Shown here: piece after piece, positions 52,037-62,245 of the stretch | Layout of the letters: each line of letters begins with the position of its first letter | Position numbering within the stretch: position 1 is the first letter of the stretch | Assembly (NCBI GenBank): GCA_002049455.2 | Contig: KV918825.1 | Location: 124,001-188,000, forward strand | DNA length: 64,000 bases | Reading direction: 5' to 3' | From: Porphyra umbilicalis | Taxonomy: Eukaryota > Rhodophyta > Bangiophyceae > Bangiales > Bangiaceae | Notes under the pieces: generated by a model | Database searches by the model: none | What the model saw: only the letters and a program-made list of their open reading frames with translations | What the model was told of the DNA's origin: nothing | Translations under genes and position numbers: made by a program

Positions 52037-53326
52037 CGGCGGGGGGGCGGGGGGTGGCGCCGCCCGCGACGGCGGTCGGGACCGCACCTGAGGCGCCTCC
52101 GCCGCCCAGTACGTGTTGCTGACGCGGCGCGGGGGGGACCGCGCGTGGGGCGTGTCCGCCGCCCAAGCGGGGCGTGATTCGGTTTTGCTCGGCCCGCCGG
52201 ACGACTACGCACGGCTGGCGGTGCTCGCGCCGGGGGGGACGACGCTCGCGGTGTTGTCGTTTGCGGCGCCGGGAGGGCGGGGGGGGGGGGCGCCCGCCCC
52301 TCCTCGCCGCGGCGGTGCGCGACCGCATTGCCCCTGTGCGTGCTCCTCGCCCTTGCGTCGGCGCCGCCGACGTCCGCCACGGCGGTGCGGCGGTCGCGCC
52401 TCGCCGCCGCGCTCGGCGGCACGCCCACCCGCGCCGACCACGCGCGCGGTGCGCGGTGGACGCGGGTGTTGGCGCGCACCTGGCGGCGGGCAACGCGCGG
52501 GCGGCGGCGGCGGCGGCGGCGGTGTGGCGGCGGGCCTTCCCCGCGCCGCCCGGGGGGGGGGGAGGCTACCGCGCTCGCCGCCCGCGCCCGCGCGTGCGCG
52601 GCGCAGGGGTTTTGGAAGGCGCCGCCGCCGCCGCCGCCGGGGGGGTGTGGTCGTCGATGACGCGAGCCTCGGGCTCGTGACCGACGGCCGCGCGGTGCGC
52701 TGCTCGGCGTGCGCTGCACGGCGTGCGCGGCAGTTTTTGAGGCGTGCGTGCGGGTCGGTGTGGGGGGGGATGCCCGGCGTGCCGTGTCGGCTGCGTGACG
52801 TATCGGGGGGGGAGAGGGAAGCGGGGGGGGGTGGGGCGGTGGACTTGGCGTTTTGGGGAATGCGGTGGGGGGGTGGGGGCGCCCGTGCCACTGCCCGACG
52901 GCGACAGGGCGACCGCGGTGGCTCGACGCGGCCCCGCCGCCGCCGCCGCCGCAGCCGCCTCCGCCGCCGCCGCCGCCGCCGCCGCCGCCAGGGGTGGCGG
53001 GCGCGCCCGCCCCCCAGCGCCGCCGCATCGTCTGCGTCGGCTGCAGTGCGGTGGCTCGTGGCGGCCCCGCACCCGCCGCCGCCGCCGCCGCCGCCGCCGC
53101 CAGGGGTGGCGGGCGCGCCCGCCCCCCTGCGCCGCCGCGTCGTCTGCCGTGCGGTCGTCGCCTGCGGCACCGCGGCCGCCGTCACGGCGGGTGGGGGCGG
53201 CGGCGCCGCCGACGGCGCGCGATGGCGCCGCCGCCATTGGCGACCGGCGCCGCCGCCGCCGCCGCCGCCAGTGGTGGCGGGCGCGCCCACCCCCCCGCGC
53301 CGCCGCGTCGTCTGCCGTGCGGTGGC

Positions 53327-53360
<34 letters not shown>

Positions 53361-53851
53361 CAGTGGTGGCAGGCGCGCCCACCCCCCCGCGCCGCCTCGT
53401 CGTCTGCCGTGTGGTGGGCGCCCGCGCCACCGCGGCCGCCGTCACGGCCGGTACGGGCGGCCGCGCCGCCGACGGCGCGCGACGGCCCCGCCGCCGTTGG
53501 CGACCGTCCCCGCCGCCGCGCCGGCGGGTGGCGGGCGCCACGGGGCGGCGGGCGCCCGTGGCGGCGGCCACGTTGCGCCAACGAGCGCGGCCGTTTGCCG
53601 CTGCCGCCGCGGCTGACATACAGAGGGCAGGTGTTTTGCGGCGGCGGGCAGACTGGGGGGACGGCGGTGGGGAGGGGGGATGTTGGTGGGGGCGCTGCGC
53701 ACTGCCCGCTCGGGTGCCAGCCTCTTTCTCGACGCGCCCTTGTCCGAGGCGCGCATCTCTTGTCTTGTGCAGTTTATAAAGCAAAAATAGAAAGATACGC
53801 GGGCGTTCCCTCCCGCCCTGCAGGTGTACGCCCGCGGCGAGGCACCACCCG
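52037..53851. other. GC-rich region after the CAND1-like fragment
   Basis: A plus-strand stretch at 52113-52280 (YVLLTRRGGDRAWGVSAAQA, LLGPPDDYARLAVLAP) has protein-like composition but no recognisable family. The remainder is CCG-rich, with the repeat array at 52960-53420. No gene can be supported. Confidence 0.35.
52960..53420. repeat. CCG-run plus GGTGGCGGGCGCGCCC repeat array
   Basis: A unit of a (GCC)n run followed by GGTGGCGGGCGCGCCC, a C run and GCGCCGCCGCGTCGTCTGCC recurs about four times (near 52990, 53103, 53273 and 53363) at irregular spacing. Confidence 0.8.
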
Positions 53852-56800
53852 CTACGCATCTGGCGCCGGCTCCGACTCGGCGTCCGAGTCTGACGGCGCG
53901 CCGCCGCGGGCGGCACGTTCCTCGGCCGTCGGCTCTGTCTGCGCCGCCGCGCCCCCCCCGCCCCGCCCCGCGCCTGTATGCTGACTCATAACGGTGTAAA
54001 CAGTCGGCGCCGCCGAGCCGGCGGCGCCCCACACCGGCCGGCGCTGCACCCGCGGCGGCGCCCGCGCCGCCGCCGCCGCCTCCTCGACTGCGCGTCGCGC
54101 CGCCCGCTCCGCCACGCGCCTGTTTGCGTGCAGCAGCGGGGCCCCGCGGCCGCCGCCGCCCCCACCGGCCGGCGGGCCCGCCGCCCGCGCCGCCACACGT
54201 GCGTCAGCACGCGGCGGCTGGGCGCCGCGGCGGCCACCGCCCCCGCAAGCGGGCGGTCCCTCCACCCGCGACGCCACGGGCGCGCCACCGCGCAGGGGTG
54301 GCGCCCCGCGGCCGCGGCCGCCGCCGGCCCACGGGACCGCCGCCCGCTGCGGCACGAGGGAGGCAACGCGCGGGAGCGGGGCCTCACGGCCGCCGCCCCC
54401 GCCGGCCGACGGTCCGCCCGCGCGCGACGCCACGCGCGCGCCACCGCGCAGGGGTGGCGCCCCGCGGCCGCGGCCGCCGCCGGCCCACGGGACCGCCGCC
54501 CGCTGCGGCACGAGGAAGGCAACGCGCGGGCGGTTCCGCCGCCCGTGGCGGCGGGGCCCCGTCCCCGCCACCCCCATCGGCGGGCGGTCCCGCCGCCCGC
54601 GGCGCCACGCGCGCCTCAGCGCGCGGCGGCGGGGGCCCGCGGCCGCCACCCCCATCGGCGGGCGGTCCCGCCGCCCGCGGCGCCACGCGCGCCTCAGCGC
54701 GCGGCGCCGAGGCCCCGTCGCCGCCGCCCCCATCGGCGGGCGGTTCCGCCGCCCGTGGCGGCGGGGCCCCGTCCCCGCCACCCCCATCGGCGGGCGGTCC
54801 CGCCGCCCGCGGCGCCACGCGCGCCTCACCGCGCGGCGGCGGGGGCCCGCGGCCGCCACCCCCATCGGCGGGCGGTCCCGCCGCCCGCGGCGCCACGCGC
54901 GCCTCAGCGCGCGGCGCCGAGGCCCCGTCGCCGCCGCCCCCATCGGCGGGCGGTCCCGCCGCCGGCGCCGCCACACCAGGCTCAGCGCGTGGCGCCGGTG
55001 CCCCGTCGCCGCCGCCCCCATCGGCGGGCGGTTCCGCCGCCCGTGGCGGCGGGGCCCCGTCCCCGCCACCCCCATCGGCGGGCGGTCCCGCCGCCGGCGC
55101 CGCCACATCAGGCTCAGCGCGTGGCGCCGGTGCCCCGTCGCCGCCGCCCCCATCGGCGGGCGGTTCCGCCGCCCGTGGCGGCGGGGCCCCGTCCCCGCCA
55201 CCCCCATCGGCGGGCGGTCCCGCCGCCCGCGGCGCCACGCGCGCCTCAGCGCGCGGCGGCGGGGGCCCGCGGCCGCCACCCCCATCGGCGGGCGGTCCCG
55301 CCGCCCGCGGCGCCACGCGCGCCTCAGCGCGCGGCGCCGAGGCCCCGTCGCCGCCGCCCCCATCGGCGGGCGGTTACGCCGCCCGTGGCGGCGGGGCCCC
55401 GTCCCCGCCACCCCCATCGGCGGGCGGTCCCGCCGCCCGCGGCGCCACGCGCGCCTCACCGCGCGGCGGCGGGGGCCCGCGGCCGCCACCCCCATCGGCG
55501 GGCGGTCCCGCCGCCCGCGGCGCCACGCGCGCCTCAGCGCGCGGCGCCGAGGCCCAGTCGCCGCCGCCCCCATCGGCGGGCGGTCCCGCCGCCGGCGCCG
55601 CCACACCAGGCTCAGCGCGTGGCGCCGGTGCCCCGTCGCCGCCGCCCCCATCGGCGGGCGGTTCCGCCGCCCGTGGCGGCGGGGCCCCGTCCCCGCCACC
55701 CCCATCGGTGGGCGGTCCCGCCGCCCGCGGCGCCACGCGCGCCTCAGCGCGCGGCGCCGGGGCCCCGTCGCCGCCGCCCCCATCGGCGGGCGGTTCCGCC
55801 GCCCGTGGCGGCGGGGCCCCGTCCCCGCCACCCCCATCGGTGGGCGGTCCCGCCGCCCGCGGCGCCACGCGCGCCTCAGCGCGCGGTGGCGGGGGCCCGC
55901 GGCCGCCACCCCCATCGGCGGGCGGTCCCGCCGCCCGCGGCGCCACGCGCGCCTCAGCGCGCGGCGCCGAGGCCCAGTCGCCGCCGCCCCCATCGGCGGG
56001 CGGTCCCGCCGCCGGCGCCGCCACACCAGGCTCAGCGCGTGGCGCCGGTGCCCCGTCGCCGCCGCCCCCATCGGCGGGCGGTTCCGCCGCCCGTGGCGGC
56101 GGGGCCCCGTCCCCGCCACCCCCATCGGCGGGCGGTCCCGCCGCCCGCGGCGCCACGCGCGCCTCAGCGCGCGGCGCCGAGGCCCCGTCGCCGCCGCCCC
56201 ATCGGCGGGCGGTCCCGCCGCCGGCGCTGCCACACCAGGCTCAGCGCGTGGCGCCGGTGCCCCGTCGCCGCCGCCCCCATCGGCGGGCGGTTCCGCCGCC
56301 CGTGGCGGCGGGGCCCCGTCCCCGCCACCCCCATCGGCGGGCGGTCCCGCCGCCCGCGGCGCCACGCGCGCCTCAGCGCGCGGCGCCGAGGCCCCGTCGC
56401 CGCCGCCCCCATCGGCAGGCGGTCCCGCCGCCGGCGCCGCCACACTAGCCTCAGCGCGTGGCGCCGGGGCCCCGTCGCCGCCGCCCCCATCGGCGGGCGG
56501 TTCCGCCGCCCGTGGCGGCGGGGCCCCGTCCCCGCCACCCCCATCGACGGGCGGTCCCGCCGCCCGCGGCGCCACGCGCGCCTCAGCGCGCGGCGCCGGG
56601 GCCCCGTCGCCGCCGCCCCCATCGGCGGGCGGTACCGCCGCCGGTGCCTCCACGCGCGCCTCAGCGCGCGGCGGCGGGGCCCCTCGGCCGCCGCCCCCAT
56701 CGGCGTCCACGTCGCCGCCCGCGCGGCCGCTGCCGCCGACGCCGCCGACCGCGAGAAAACTCGCACCGCCGCCCGCGCCGCCGCCCGCACCGCCGCCCGC

Positions 56801-57345
56801 GCCGCATCCCGCGCCGCCGCGCCCGGGGCGCCGCCGCACAGCAGAGCGGCACTCGACGAGCCACCGCCGCATTGACCCGCGGCCCGTCCGCGGCGGCGTC
56901 CGCCGCCGCTCGGCGCAGGGCGGCGGGCACCGGCGCGCGCCCCGGGGGGCAGTCGCCCAAGACCACTTGGGCGACTGCCCCTTCAGCCGGCGCCGGGTCC
57001 GGTAGCAGGCCTGCGAGAGCCGGCGGCTGGCCTTGCGGCACGCGGCGCAGTCGGCCGCCGCGAGCACGGCGGCGGCCAGCTTCCGCGCGCCGGCCGCGCG
57101 CGAGACGCCGAGCGGGCCGACGCGGCCGCGATATGCGCGGAGGACCTCGGGGGAGGTCCACGCGCGCACCCACGCCGCCTGCCGCGCCGACCGAACGTCT
57201 ATGACGTAGACGTCCGGCGCGGAGACGGGCGCAGCGGCGGCGGGGGTTGCGAGGACAGGCGGCAACCCCGCCGGGGGCGGGGTCACAGCCGACGAGGCGC
57301 CGGTCGCTGCCCGCGTGCCATAGCGGTGCCTGGGCAGCACCATCC
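53852..57345 (-). CDS. Hypothetical repeat-rich ORF (minus strand), probably frame-disrupted
   Basis: The first ATG in the open frame is at 57343-57345 (MVLPRHRYGTRAATGASSAV). The N-terminal 150 residues are non-repetitive (VYVIDVRSARQAAWVRAWTS, LAAADCAACRKASRRLSQAC). After that the protein is built from Gly/Ala/Pro repeats of the ADGGGGDGAP / PRAEARVAPRAAG type. Near 56197 one repeat has lost a C, and beyond it this frame reads an Arg-rich version while another minus frame keeps the Gly-rich reading, broken in turn by TAA at about 55374. Opposite-strand frames (53978-56875, 54124-56448) are also open, as expected for such GC. Whether any protein is made is unclear. Confidence 0.3.
54540..56700. 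repeat. Long GC-rich tandem array with about 30 copies of CATCGGCGGGCGGT
   Basis: Subunits of 48-75 bp each carrying CCCCCATCGGCGGGCGGT, followed by alternating tails (CGCGCCTCAGCGCGCGGC, GGCTCAGCGCGTGGCG or CGCCCGTGGCGGCGGG). The tails recur in order, giving a higher-order repeat. By-eye count of the CATCGG core is 31. Rare variants (CATCGGTGGG, CATCGACGGG, one C deletion at about 56197) mark individual copies. Confidence 0.93.
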
Positions 57346-57695
57346 TGACAGATGACCGCGCAGATGCCGTGACAGTCACAGGCCCCGCGACCCAGAGGCT
57401 GGCCAGAAAGGGTCGGCTTTTATTGACGCCTGACCCCTTCGGCCAGCCTGCTGGCGCTCCTGCCCGTCCGGCGCCGCCGCACCCACCCGTCGCAATGAGT
57501 GGGACTCACGGGCCGCTTTGTGGCGCGTCGCAGAAGATTGGTTTCATTCCAATAAATATTCCAATGACTCCCCGAAGTTCGTCAGGATCCGGAAAAACAC
57601 AACCAACGTTTGGGCCCAAAGAAAACATTTATCATTATGGACTCAGAACAGTGGCACGGAGCCGTCCACCTGGGCTCAAGTGCCTTGTGCATGCA
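57346..57695. other. Spacer between the repeat ORF and repeat Z'
   Basis: Becomes AT-richer after 57530. CCAACGTTTGGGCCC at 57602-57616 resembles, in complement, 43570-43586. No gene. Confidence 0.35.
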
Positions 57696-58107
57696 ATTTA
57701 AGTTTACAGCACGATCACAGCACGGTCACAACATCCTGTGACCGGCTGAGAGATTTCCCTGATCGGATAATTCTTCTCAGATGCTCGAGAAACCTGAGCG
57801 GTTTCATGGCGGGAACTGCCGACCGCGCACACATGCATGTGCGCGGGGCCCGAACCGCTCTCGCGGCCGCGCGTCCAGGGCCTTCCAGTTTCGATCATCC
57901 CGGCGCCTCCCTCAGGACTCTGACATGCAATCTCAATGACACCAAGACGTCAGGCAATCGTCAGCGGTAGTGGTGGCCACATGATGCGGGCCACCCACGA
58001 AGGCTTCTGACCCGGCCAATCAGAGACCAGAACAATAGGAATCCGGCCGCTTCATTGGCTGAGGATCCGTGACCGGGTGCCAGGCCCCGGTCGAGGGGTA
58101 CTGTAGT

Positions 58108-59509
58108 TAGGGTTGCCCAATTGGTTCGCGCGGCCGAACCAGTTCATCCGATATGTTCGGTAGCCAATAACCAGTTTTTAAACTAGTTAGTTGGGCAAGG
58201 GCGAGCGCCAGCCACAAATGGGACTGGGTGTCTGTGGCTCCGCAGCGAGTGGGTCGCAGCCACCCAAGAGGTGACAGGTGCATGGACAGCCCGCACGGCA
58301 ATCTCAGACGTGTTGGCCCATCCCGGGCATGGGCAATCCACTCTCCCAGGCCACGCCGACCCAAGCGCCACACTCGTCCCCCCCCCCACCCTATCCTTTT
58401 CCGTTCTCTCTGTTGCTCTCGGTGCCACGCCTAACGAGCCCGTTGCAAGTCTACCTCCCTCCTCGCGCCCCCGCCGAACGCTCTGTCGTCGGTTGGTCAC
58501 TGGTGCCATGTGCTGTACCCACGCTGGTCTTTGACTTGTTGTAGGCATCCGTCTACTGCACCGCATAGGGTTGTGGCATCATCCCTCATCATCACGTCCA
58601 GCCGCATGGTATGATACATGGAATTGTGCTCGTGTGTGTTTGTGGGTGATACGTTTGTAGGTGATATGTGGACGTCGCTCGAGCTGCCAGTACATGTAAT
58701 GCTGTCTGTGTGCAGCGCGTCTGACACAAGCATCTGTCTCCTCTGCGCGGCGATGGGCTTGCGTTGGCGACCGCAGGGCCACCGCCACGAGGCCCACTGC
58801 TTCGTCCACCCGCCGCGTGCCCACCCACATGCGTGGAAGACACGGTCACGCCGTGCTTGCCGACCAGATGCTACTTGAGGTTGGCGGTAACTTTTCAATG
58901 CGCCACGCGAACGGAATGACCGTTGTGGTCCTTGTGAACGCAGATGTACCGTGTCGGGTCAACGGCCCCGCTCCCGTCCTTATTGAACTCACAGACAAAG
59001 TAGGCGTACACAGGACTCTTCTTCTTGCGTTGCGGCACGGGACCCAAAACAGACCCCTCTGGTACCTGCCAGGATGCACGGGGTGCCAGGGGAAGGCCAC
59101 CGGTCGAGCCGTCGTCGCCATCTGACGGGGTTGGAGCCGCAGGTGGCGGCGTTGGTGTGGCTGTGGTCGGCGTAGTAGCAGGTTCTGAGGCAGCCGCGGG
59201 CGGCAGGGCTACTGGTGGAGCCATGGTGGGCTCGCAGCACGGGAAGCGTCGTCGACTGGGCCGGTGTGAGAAACGAAGACACGAGTCGTCGGATCTGGTC
59301 GTGCACGCGTCATCAAGTTGGGACTCGTCACGCACTTAACGCCAAAGAACTGGGACAATTCCGGTCACGTGACCGCAACTGTTCCGTATTTAAAAAACAA
59401 CCAGTTTAACCAATATTTAGCATCCGAAACTAGTTTGCAAGCGATGTCCGATTTTTACCCAATGTAAACCAGTTTTAACCAATTACGATAAACCAGTTGG
59501 GCAACCCTA
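58108..59509 (-). mobile_element. hAT-superfamily element, 1402 bp, decayed
   Basis: TIR TAGGGTTGCCCAAYTGGTT at both ends; perfect 8-bp TSD ACTGTAGT (58100-58107 and 59510-59517), the hallmark TSD length of hAT. It contains a minus-strand frame with a BED-finger-like segment (see 58800-59224). Too short for a full hAT transposase; non-autonomous derivative. Confidence 0.9.
58800..59224 (-). pseudogene. Decayed N-terminal part of a hAT transposase (BED-finger-like)
   Basis: First ATG at 59222-59224 (MAPPVALPPAAASEPATTP). A Pro/Thr linker leads to SPVYAYFVCEFNKDGSGAVD and RYICVHKDHN; then, across in-frame stops, come KVTANLK and HLVGKHG. The order aromatic-Cys-NLK-H(x4)H is what remains of a BED zinc finger, with the second Cys not conserved. 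Assignment is supported by the enclosing hAT ends; by sequence alone it would be weak. Confidence 0.5.
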
Positions 59510-59699
59510 ACTGTAGTACTCCTGGCTTGGGAGTGCCCTGCTCCCGAGGATCCTCGCCTGCCTCCACCCGTGTCCCACGACCGCCCATCCCAATCCTGTC
59601 GGGCCCTAACATGACAGATCGGATACCGTCAGCTGTGAACACAGAGCACCAGATCAGCCATACAGTGGCCTTCTGGCACACTGCTTCCATGATGCAGTA

Positions 59700-61180
59700 G
59701 GTCGGTTCACGAAGCCACCAGGACCCAGACCCCCCTCTGAACGAAGGATCTGTCAACCATCAAATCTGAAAAGCACCGCAACGTAGTCCATCACCAATGC
59801 TTCCACAGATTTTCGGCACAAGGTGGTATCCAGGATTTGACAGTAAGGCAGAAGAAGAGAGGAAAATACAAAACATGCTGAACTGGGTGGCAGGTAAGTA
59901 CGATGTCACAGCTGTTGGCGGGACATCAGTCAGCCGTGAAGCATCCAGCCGTAGAGCCCGTACAACGCGCATGGCACCTCTCGATGAAACACTATCCTTT
60001 CTAGCACAAAATGGGTCCAAGATAGCCAACCACGGGCGCTCCTCTTGTCATTTGTGAAACACGAACATCGGCTTATACTATGAAGTGACCTGAGCGGAGC
60101 GATACAGGCTCATGCGGGTTTTGTCTCGCCGGCGTACCAAGCCATCCCAGCTTGTTTCGAGCAGTGGACCCTGTTTGAAGAGCTTAGAGGTATGTTTCGA
60201 TATTGCGGCTGAATGAGAGCGCTATGGGTATCTTACACATGATGTGCGCGGGGTGGCTCGGCGACGACGTGTGGCTCTAGTCTATGTGAAAGGGGCGAGC
60301 TTGAGCAGCCTGTGTCGAGCAATCGTGAGCACTACGTTTAAGTGCACTACACGACTTTAACAACTTGAGCGCCCGAGGGCGAGCGATATCTGACTTTGTT
60401 GGAGTCGCAACTAACTTCGGACAATTGGTCAGCGGGGCGACCCAAATGTCAGATTCGGGCGAGGCTCCCAGTCAGGCCCCCTGAGACCCCCTAAGACCGC
60501 CAGAACCCCTTTGGTATGGTGCGTGTCCCAAAAATGAGACATGCGCGTTTTCTGAAGGACTGACACATCACTGCACGGGGGCAGGCGGCGTGGGGTACGA
60601 GAAAATTCTCGACTAGCCTCCATGGAAAGAGCCTCTCCCGACGCGTGCTTGGCTGACAACTCCTTAATACCCGCCTGTGGGCCCTGTTCTGTGGACCTCT
60701 CAGATAGCCCCGATCTTGGAGCCAGTCTTTTTCAGGTTCTTGGGGTTAAAGGTTTGCAACGCCAAAGCTCATGTGCTAACTGGAGCTTCGATGAGGGGTG
60801 TCCCAAATCGTGTTTTCCTCACAGGGGGCTACATGCGGGTCTTTTTCACGTTTTTATTGGTAAGGTGGTGCCCTTTTCTTCGTGCACAAATTGTCAGCAC
60901 ATGCCTGCTCTAGTATCTGTGCATTTGATTGGGCCGCGTGATCGTCACCTGTCGAAGTTGCAATGAATGACACTTTCCCCCATGACACGTCAGGATGTGC
61001 CACCTCTGCTAACACTGTCAGGGGCTTTCCTGGAAGCACAGTGGGACCGAGTGGGTCACATTACATTATCGGACCGTTGCAGAAGGCCAGTGGGCCGAGA
61101 AAAAAAGAAAAACTGCCATGTCTCATTTTTGGGACACGCACCATACCAGACCCCTCCTAGGTTACGTGAACCCCCCTAGT
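59700..61180. mobile_element. Insertion of 1481 bp with 3-bp GTA target duplication
   Basis: GTA at 59697-59699 and 61181-61183; the left X-Y-Z copy has a single GTA at this junction, giving a true empty site. Ends share only GTTCACG near each tip (GGTCGGTTCACG on the left; complement of the right end ACTAGGGGGGTTCACG). Small frames inside (for example 59797-60057) are unrecognised. It contains the TA-flanked MITE 60517-61143. Confidence 0.7.
60517..61143. mobile_element. TA-flanked TIR element (Tc1/mariner-type MITE), copy 2
   Basis: 627 bp with TIR TGGTGCGTGTCCCAAAAATG at both ends, TA at 60515-60516 and 61144-61145. Same family and orientation as 33166-33795, with few differences. Confidence 0.9.
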
Positions 61181-61530
61181 GTAAACTGATCCGCTTGCTC
61201 AGGTGCCAGCGAATGACCTCTGTGCTGCCGCTGTCATCCGGTCCTTGTGATGGAACTCTTAACGGCCGTAGCCGAAAATGCCAAACCACGCAATAAACAG
61301 GACAGTGTTTTCAGAATCCCTCTTCGATGTAATGGCGCAGCCGGCGCTTGTTAGTCACGATGTGACTTTCGCTCAGCTTTCGTCTTAAAATGGCGCGCCC
61401 AATCAGTTCGGCTTGGTCTCAGTCGGATTTAACGACTGGTTGCCTTTCTGACAAACTGGCATGGAGGCGGAGAAAGAACTCAGTGTTTTCCCGCCTGAAA
61501 ATCGACCCGCCCACTCTGCTATGCTGCTTA

Positions 61531-62245
61531 GGCCCAGTCTACACGGCGCGTGCACGTGCCGCGCGCGTGCACGGCGTGGTCAGACACGTGCTAGCCAATG
61601 GGAGCGCTTCGTTCCAATCACGCCCCAATCACGCTAATACTTTCAGACCCAATCCGGCCGACCGCGCGATCCCGCAGACAAAGGACTTACGAGCCGAAAC
61701 ATGCTCGTTCGGCGCACTGAAGCCGAACACGTTCACGTGCGCGAGAGTTTTTGTTGTATCTCGCGCACGTGAACGTGTTTGGAAAGCAATATGCCATTTG
61801 CGTCTCTTGGCTTTCGCAGGAATGTTTGGACGAGAAGGCTCCTCACGACTGCACCACTCGGATCAAGAGGTGGGAGACCCGTCAGTTCTCGAGAGACGCC
61901 TGCTCGGTGAAGCCACGTATAGCTCCCAGTGTGGCGGTCCTCGTCCCTGCTCTGTCAAGCGACCATCCGCTGTGATGTCACCACTCGATTGGCTCTTACA
62001 CTTGACGCGAGTCGATTGATTGTGGAAAGCCTGTCTGGCACCGAATGGGTGGTGCCCTTCGCTTGCCACGATTTGAGTCGCGATTCACCCACGATACGAT
62101 CTGCCAGATCTGACCATAAACTTCTGGCACAGTGTGTTCGTGCGTGCCGTGAAGAAAGACGGCGCCACATCACGTGCTTTTTGGCGGACTTGTGTTCATA
62201 TTGGCGCCGAATCACGTTCACGTCGCTCGCCGTGTAGACTGGGCC
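61531..62245. mobile_element. PIF/Harbinger-type MITE, 715 bp
   Basis: TIR GGCCCAGTCTACACGGCG, perfect at both ends; TSD TTA (61528-61530 and 62246-62248), the typical Harbinger target. No transposase. Contains a long hairpin at 61726-61779. A related but decayed stretch (complement GAGAGCGCTGCGTTCCAATC) lies at 36525-36560. Confidence 0.88.
61726..61779. repeat. Perfect 21-bp inverted repeat with 12-nt loop
   Basis: Arm AACACGTTCACGTGCGCGAG plus A (61726-61746), loop GTTTTTGTTGTA, perfect complementary arm at 61759-61779. It sits inside the Harbinger MITE and could be the seam of a nested element or a fold-back. Confidence 0.9.

Larger units (their letters stand above)
57696..61530 (-). mobile_element. 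Repeat X-Y-Z, right copy (inverted; three nested insertions)
   Basis: Order Z' (57696-58107), hAT element, Y' (59510-59699), 3-bp-TSD element (59700-61180), X' (61182-61530), then a Harbinger MITE. The matching left copy at 33990-36522 gives the uninterrupted junction X-Y, so the insertions here can be delimited by comparison. Non-coding. Confidence 0.75.

Noticed and set aside
54540-56700. CRISPR-like array of repeats and spacers
   Set aside because: The intervening sequences are themselves repeated and lengths vary in an ordered way; there is no leader or cas gene, and the context is eukaryotic.
53978-56875. 965-codon plus-strand ORF (and 54124-56448)
   Set aside because: Generated by the GC tandem array; all six frames are nearly open there. 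No non-repetitive plus-strand domain supports it.
58497-58898. 133-codon minus-strand ORF inside the hAT element
   Set aside because: It lies out of frame with the BED-like segment; probably a by-product of decay.
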